Origin: Diphasiastrum complanatum
Lineage: Eukaryota > Streptophyta > Lycopodiopsida > Lycopodiales > Lycopodiaceae
Length of the DNA stretch: 64,000 bases
Assembly (NCBI GenBank): GCA_029204225.1
Contig: CM055098.1
Coordinates: forward strand, 15,016,533 to 15,080,532
Reading direction: 5' to 3'
Shown: piece by piece, positions 52,801 to 60,901 of the stretch
How positions within the stretch are numbered: the first letter of the stretch is position 1
Layout of the letters: every line of letters starts with the position of its first letter
Translations under genes and position numbers: made by a program
Notes under the pieces: generated by a model
The model's database searches: none
What the model was told of the DNA's origin: nothing
Seen by the model: the letters and a program-made list of their open reading frames with translations, nothing else

Positions 52801-55800
52801 TCTGGCAACCCCTTTGCCTTGAGCATGTCACAAGCACACTCAGCTGTGGCATTGTGATCTTCTACCCTATTTGATTCTCCACCAAGGCTTTGATTTGCTT
52901 GAAGTATTTGACAACTTCATATTTTTGCGTCAAGAAGTTTGCCCAAACATTTCTAGAGAAGTTATTTGTAACAAAAGGCTCCTCAAGATCTTGCTTAGAT
53001 GTTGAAACACAAGAGAACACATTGTGGAGTAAACCACCCAACCAAGTAGAAGCAACCGATCAATCTCCAAAAGCTTCACCTCTAAGCCAAGGAATAGGAA
53101 GCAAGAGTAGAGTGAGAGGACCTGGCAATGAATCACAACAATAATGATAGAGTAGGGTGAGTTTCCAAGGAATAAATCGACCCAAGACCTTCCTGTGCAT
53201 GCAGTCATGCAAGGCCTAAACTCCCCAATTGAGAAATTCCATTGCTATTGATACTCTACACATGTATTGACTGTCCCAAACCTTGTACTAACTCCAATTA
53301 GTGTGTTTGGGCCTCACAAGGTCATTAATTACATTGCGGGTCACATCTAGTATGATGTGGCATAACTAATGAACTTGATTCACTAGAGTACCGAATATCC
53401 ACGACTAGGAGTATACTGAATCCTATATTCTGTTCATGGACATAACATTATTCCCCGCTTGAATTGCTCCTATCCTCAAAAGCGGAACCTAGGAAAATTC
53501 TTCTTTATGGTATCAACTCTCTCCCACAAATCATCATGCTCAGTCCAACCTTTCCATCGAATTAAGCACTGAGAGAGAGAACGATTTCTCAATTGTTTAT
53601 CTTTGGTTCTGAGCACTTTCTCAGGTTGCAAAGGTACACTAAGTGATAAATCTTCCAGGTGGGATGGATCCTCATAAGATCCAACTGTATCACCTTCATG
53701 TATACTTAATTTTAACCGGCTCACATGAAAAACTGGGTGTGTAGTAGATTTGCTTGAAGATCTAGTTCATAAGCTAAAGAACCAATCTTTTGTACAATCC
53801 CGAACGGTCCACAATATCTGGTAGACAATTTATAATGCTTTTCGGTACGTCAAGTCCTAGAATTTTTGGGTATTCTAAGATATACCCAGTCATCAACTTT
53901 AAAATCTCTAGGAGATCTCTTAAGGTCAGCATAGTGCTTAGCTCTATCCTCCTGAGCACTCGGGACACTATCCTTAGCCACTTGCAAATTTTCCTGTATA
54001 TCATGCAGAAAATCGGCGACCTTCTGGATCTTAATAGATTTCGTCTCCACATTAACAGGAGATCTAGATACATGAGCATAAAAGGACTGTAACCTGTAGC
54101 AGAATGCTTTCTACTATTGTGTGCAAACACAATCAGAGGGAGGTAATCTTCCCAATGAGATTGCTTGTGAGAAACATATGTCCTCAACATATCTTCCATA
54201 GTCTGATTAGTCCTTTCCGTTTGGCCATCTGATTCAGGATGATCAGAAGAACTAAAATTAAGGGAGATTTCCAGTTTATGGAATATTGCTAACCAGAAGT
54301 GACCTGTGAACTTAGGATCTCTATCACTAACAATGTCATTCGACATTCCGTACAACCGAAATAATCTTTCTACAAAGATAAATTAGAAACCTTACCAGTT
54401 GACTTAACTGGTATGAATGCAATTAACTTAGTTAATGTGTCCACAACCACCCAAATAGAATCATTTTGCCGTTGGGTCTTTGGAAGTCCAACTACAAAAT
54501 CCATAGATATGCTTTTCCATCTTTTATCAGGGATATCCAATGGATGCAACAAACTACTAGCCTTAAGGCGTTCAGCCTTAGCCAGTTGACTGGGCTTTCA
54601 TTTAATCACATATGACTCGACGTATGGCTTGAGTTTTGGCCAATAAAACTCTCTTCTAACCAAGTCAGGAGTCATGTATATACCGAGATGTCCTACATAG
54701 GGTATGTCATGACATTCAAACAAAATCTTGCATGTGAGCTCCTCATCACTAGGTACACAAACCTTTTCATTCCGAAAACAATCCATCTTGAATGGTATAC
54801 TGTTCCACAACCTTCTTATCTTTTTTTTGTTAGTTGAGACCCCTGTGAACTTGACTCAACACTGTCCTCATTTCTTCCAGTCTGAACAATGTTCCAAATA
54901 CGACCAAAATGGGAATCATTTCCATATTTTCCTCTCATCGAAAGATATAGATCCGTTGAAATCTGGGTGAATGACAACTCGTTCAGTTCACCAATCTGGC
55001 TAAGAGCATCCGCAACTTGATTTGAGCTGCCCCTTATATATCGGATTTCATGATTGAATTCTTGCATCAATTCGGCCCATCGGGCTTACAATTGTAGAAT
55101 CACTTGCGTCAGTTCTCACGGCGTAAGGTAAATTTGGATTTGCAATTTGTAACACGGGAGCTGAAACAACCAAAGTTTTAAGTTTCTCAAAACACTGATT
55201 CAATTCCTCGTTCCAAACAACAGGCGGATTAGGTTGATTCCTCTTTTTCTTTTTATTAACAATCCCTTTTGTCAGATTATTGAGTGGTGCCACTACTTTA
55301 GCATAATCCTCATTGAATCTCCGAAAGAAAACCGTAAATCCCAAAAATGATTTAACTTGCCTCACAGTTTGCGGAATGGCCAATCAACCGCTATCTTGAT
55401 TTTATCCTTGTCAATCTTGATCCTATAAGTAGTGATCTTATGACCGAGATGAACCAGCTCATGCTTTAAGAATTCACACTTGGATTCCTTAGCGTAGAGT
55501 AACTCCTGCCGGAGTTTCATCAAGACAGTTCTCAAGTGTTCTATGTGTTCGTCCAAGGTCTTACTGTAGACGAGAACATCATCTAGGAATACTACCACAA
55601 ACTTTCCCAAATATGGACGAAACAAATCGTTCATCATTTGCTGGAATGTCACTGGAGCATTCGTTAACCCATAAGGTAATACTAAGAACTCATAAAAAAC
55701 TCATAATGGCCAAATCTAGTACGAACTCCAGTCTTTTGGACATCCTCTGATTTAGTCATCCATCCTGGGTAACAAATATTTATTCTTGATAGTCACTTTA

Positions 55801-58800
55801 TTCAACCCCTTCTAATCCACACACATCTGAAAACCTCCATCTTTCTTCGCTTTCAAAGGACATGAGCACCCCATGGCGACTTACAAGGTTGGATATATCT
55901 TATCCAGAGATAGTTTTCTATGTGATTTGAAATCTCTATCTCCTCTTTCTGAGGGAGCCTGTAAGGTTGTCTAGAGATAGGCTGACTTCCTGGACTATCC
56001 TGTGGTCTACTGACCTAGATGGTGGTAAACCATGAGGTAATTCTGATGATAAAACATCTTTATATTCACTTACGATCTGATTTTTCATTGCTTGTTCGTG
56101 ATCTAAACTTAATGAGTTAAGAATTGTAGAGAATTCACAACTATTTAGATACACATTATGGATAGCAAATACTGAAAAATTTTCATACGGTGAATAATCA
56201 AATGCTTCCATTATATTAATTGTAGAAATCCATCAAACGGATGTACAAAATTGTTGACAAATAAAGTAACTACCTTATCACCCTCCTTGAAATCAATAGC
56301 CAGAGAAGGCAATGTACTAAATAACCATTCATACCCAAAAATTAAATCAGTACGGGCTAGGTCTAAAACATGAAAATTAACTAATTCTTTATGTCCTTGT
56401 ATCAGAACTGGGAGATTCGGCACTTTCACGTTCCAAGTCTCCAACTCTGCTCCTGAAGCTAGAAAACTTTGTATCTATGATTACTGGCTTCGGTTGCCAA
56501 GCTGAGTTTCTGCACAAGACAAGAATTAATAGAATTATGAGTAGAACCACTATCTAATAAGATACTAACTTCTTGATCTTTAACTGTGCATGTTAAACAA
56601 AACAATTCATTAGGCAAGAAAGAAGCAGTACTAAAAGAACATTTACACTCACAATCAAACAAGTTAATTTCCAAAGTTTTACCTTTGCCCCCTGGGATTT
56701 CAATCATTTGTGCCGTAGGCTTCTTTCTCTTCGAACAAAACTTCATCATATGTCCAGGCTTATTACAAGTGAAACAAAGATTTTCTTTTTTAGTCTTCAT
56801 CCGGGACATAGATTTCTTCGACATTTTCTTCTTCGGTTTTTGGGGTTCCGGCGCCATTTGATCCAATTCGTCAAAATATTTAGTAGCTCGGTCTGGACCT
56901 CGCTTCTTTCCCTTTTTGGATTTCATAGTGGTTGGAATTTGTTGAAGTTGCTTCCTGGAAGCCACCCTATCCGAAAAGCATCCTCGAGGCTTTGAAGCAC
57001 ATTCCTCCTGCATGCGTTCTGATAGTCGGCAGACAAACCTAGGATAAACTGCCATAAAGCCAACTTAGGATCGAATGATGGAACTTTGTTCTAGAGATCC
57101 ATGAATTCCTGGATATAAGAGTCCAGGCTCTTACCACCCATCTTGCAATCCACAAATTTCTGGTAGTAATCGACCTCACCAGCTATTACGAAAGTTTTCT
57201 AAAGACATCCGCAAAAGCATCCCAGGTCGTGGGTTTCACCGACAAATCTCGCCACCATGACGACACCACAATACGACACTTTCAATTTTGTTCTCATCAG
57301 GAATTCCATGCAAGCTGAAGTAACTGCTCCATTTAACGAGCCAGTCCTCCACAACTTCCGGTTTCTTCTCCTTCTTCTCTCCCGAATAAGTTTTAGGTTG
57401 GAATCCGAGGTTTGGAGAAGATAATAGCTTTATCTGGTTCAAAAGAACTTCCATTTGTTGGTCTCTCAGGTTATTCCGATAGTTCATGTTATTGAGCGCC
57501 GTACTTAGCTGCTGGCAAATCTGCATGTATGATGGTGCAACCGGATTTGGCACAACCTGATTTGCAGCTTCTTCAGCCATCTTGAATTATCTACTTCAGG
57601 CTGTGTTGCAGCGGATCGCGATCTGCTGCAAAAAAGTTCCGGATCGTGCGATCCGGAACGTCAGCGATCCGCGACTCGGATCGCATTTTTTTTTTTTTTT
57701 TGTTGGAAAAAGGAGTAATGGCCAAATTTTTTTTTTTTTGAGTTTAATACTAACTAAATCAGTTTTGAATGGTGTTCTGATGCCAATGGTTTGCAGATCT
57801 ACTGATTCTGTTTTCTGTTAGAATATGATAGAAAGAGTTAGAAGGAGCCTTCCTTAGATTGGCGGGAATTGTATACTTCTTTTGGAATAGCTGAAACAGG
57901 GGGTTCGGGGGGCGATAGCCCTTCGAGAAACGGGGGGTTTGGGGGGCAACGCCCCCCAACGGTAAGGCCTCTTCATGATTTGGCCTCCCAACTCCCTGAG
58001 TGAAAACACACTTTTTGGTGTTTCGCACCCAAAACAGTCGGCAATCTACACAATCCAAATTTTTGAAACCATATGAAAATGCAGCCAGTTTTCTTAAACC
58101 ATCTACTAATGTCTAGATTTCTAATCAATGTAGCCCGCCCATCTGAAACCAAGCAACAGATTTGCATAGCAATTGCTTTTTTGATTTCCTTTCACATGAT
58201 ACCCATATTGGCAACTATACAAAAAAAAAAAAATTGCGTTTCGGGAAACCCTAATGGGAAATCCCGGATCGCGTTCCGGAACGCGGACTGCAACCTTGAT
58301 TTCAGGAAATAACTAGCTTTAGTTAACGAGTACGCCTATTCTTAACTTTAAGTGAAGTATAGTTGACCAATTCTGACTGAAACTGACTCTAGTATGGTCA
58401 ATTCACCAATCTTAGTTCATTTTGTAGACAATTCGAACCAACATTTGTTGGCCGTATGGCCTGGTTTGTGACAGTGATCGTAGGAAGAAGATTGCTATGA
58501 AAATAACTGAAAATTTTGAATTTTCTGAATTTAATTTTTTAAAATTTCACGTAATCCAAAATTCAACAAAAAGTACTATCAGTTTATAGGCAATTGAAAT
58601 AAAAAAATCGACATTCAGTCTGAGTTATGCTCAAGACTCAAGACTCAAAGAGATACTAGTGCCCCATGTGTCTCATACCACAAGCATGTTCCCTCATCCA
58701 TCAGAAGCTTTGGCAAGCACAAGAAAGACTATGTTCCTAGTATTACGATCGCCAAGGGAAGATCTTCTCAAATCCTGTTACATGCGACCAAAAAGACACC

Positions 58801-60840
58801 TGTGGAGCAAAACCACCTAACCAACTGGAAATGGCTAGTCAAAACCCTAACCACCTCATCCCCCAAGGTGACTGAATGCAAGAGAGGAGGGGATCCTGAC
58901 TTCTGAAATCAGAAAATACAATGAGGAGATGGGCGAGTTCCACTAGGTTATATAATCTCCAAAAGCTAGAGAATATTCCCTCTAGGATCCCTCCAATCCT
59001 ATCAAAAGCATTTGACCTCCTATTCTTGCACAAAAGCTATCAATCACCATGCAAAAGCTCCATAGGTCCAATTAGAGCACCTGGGCCCTCATAAGATTAT
59101 TAATTACATTACAGGCCAAGCCCGGAATGATGTGGCGTAACTAACAATCTCACCATCCAACTCTCCCCGGTAGAATGATGGATGGTGTTGGAGACTTAGC
59201 TGGCATGCACTCTTCCACGTGTATGTCACCCGTGGATGCATGAAGAAACCTCACAACTGTGCACACCATGACATTTCATGAATATAAATGTTTCCATATT
59301 GGAAATCCATAACTGATGTTGGGTTGGAATCGTTGGTTAGCCATTTTGTACCAATGTTGCTCATACGTGGTTGGAAGACGTGTTGTTTTTATTTGCAAAG
59401 TGCTGAATAATGTAATGGTAGAAAAATGTCAAGATGCAGTGCCAGAGCATTAAGGTTATTGAACGCTGCTATTTCATATATTTTCATCCTTGAAATACAA
59501 CTTGTGTTCATGTCTAGCAACTTACGCAGTTGGTTTTAACATTGGGACTTACCTGCTTCAGGGTGTGTCATGGAAGTTTCGGTATACTCGAGGTGGACAG
59601 AAATTCATTATTCCGGTAAGCTCCAGTACGTACTCTCATTATAGTGCAAGTTAATGCCATTAGCTGTTTCTCTGTGTAATAAAAATGAAGCCGTGGAGGC
59701 TGTTAGTTTCTGATGTACACAGTTTTGTTAAATATTACCGGGACAATCAGTAACCTAGGGATATCTGTTTGAGATTAATTAATAACAAATGCCAGGTGAA
59801 TGTCTTGTGTGGGAAGTTGGTGGGATTGGACTTTTGAAGGCAACCAAGAATTGTTAGGCATGAATTCTCATCTAGACACATCTTATTAAGTAGAGAAGAT
59901 GAATGCATTTAGCTTAAGAGTAATTTCAACTGTTTGAGACGAAGTTTCAAATGAAATCTTGCTGCTAACTGCAGTAAAGCTCTCAACTGCTGTACACATT
60001 GATTAGGGGTAATACTCATGGGAGGGGACATATCATTGATCTAGAATTGGTGATTCAATTGTTCAGTCTGTCTCTCTGAGTGCTATAGTTTGAAGTTCTA
60101 ATTCCATATGCATCTTCGCAAGACTAACTTGGAGGAGACATTTGGCAACAAGGAAATCCACTCTCTTATTTCTTCTCGTGTCACTCATGTATGAATATTG
60201 TGAGCATGAAACGTGTACTTTATATAGAAAAGTTAGATATGGTTTGACACTCTTTCTTGATAGAATAACTTTGATTCAGGAAGCCCTCATTGCTCGATGC
60301 TGGTAAGTTGCCTGAAGTTTGAAAAGTGAAAGCAAAATGGACAAACTTTGAACTTTCATGTGGTCCATTAAGTTCTTCACTGGAGTCCTTGGCGCTTTTG
60401 TGCTTCATAGAAAATCAAAAGACATTGTTGCATTTTATGTCAGTCACTGTCAAGTTGTTTTCTCCAGAACCTAAGAACTTCGACGTGTATCATCAAATTA
60501 TTGGATACTTTTGTACTGACGCGATCATACAGTATGCTACACAGTAGTGACAATATTTGCTTATTTGGGTCGTTGAATATATTTGTCGCATCTCCTCCAT
60601 GTAATGCAAGACATTCTCCTTCCCCTGGACGATCTTCCAGTGCTGATTTGTAAGATGTTGTGAGGTACCGTTCTGAACTGTGTCCATTTGCAACAGTTCC
60701 TTATTCATCTGCTTTGTTTTTCTTGACTTTCTAATCATAGGTGCTACTCTGTGCCACACTAAACCCAGTCATAGTTCTTGGAGCCTTGGTGTTGCCATCA
60801 TCTGTGTACACTCTTCTTAAGGTATTCTCTCTCTCTCTCT

Positions 60841-60901
<61 letters not shown>

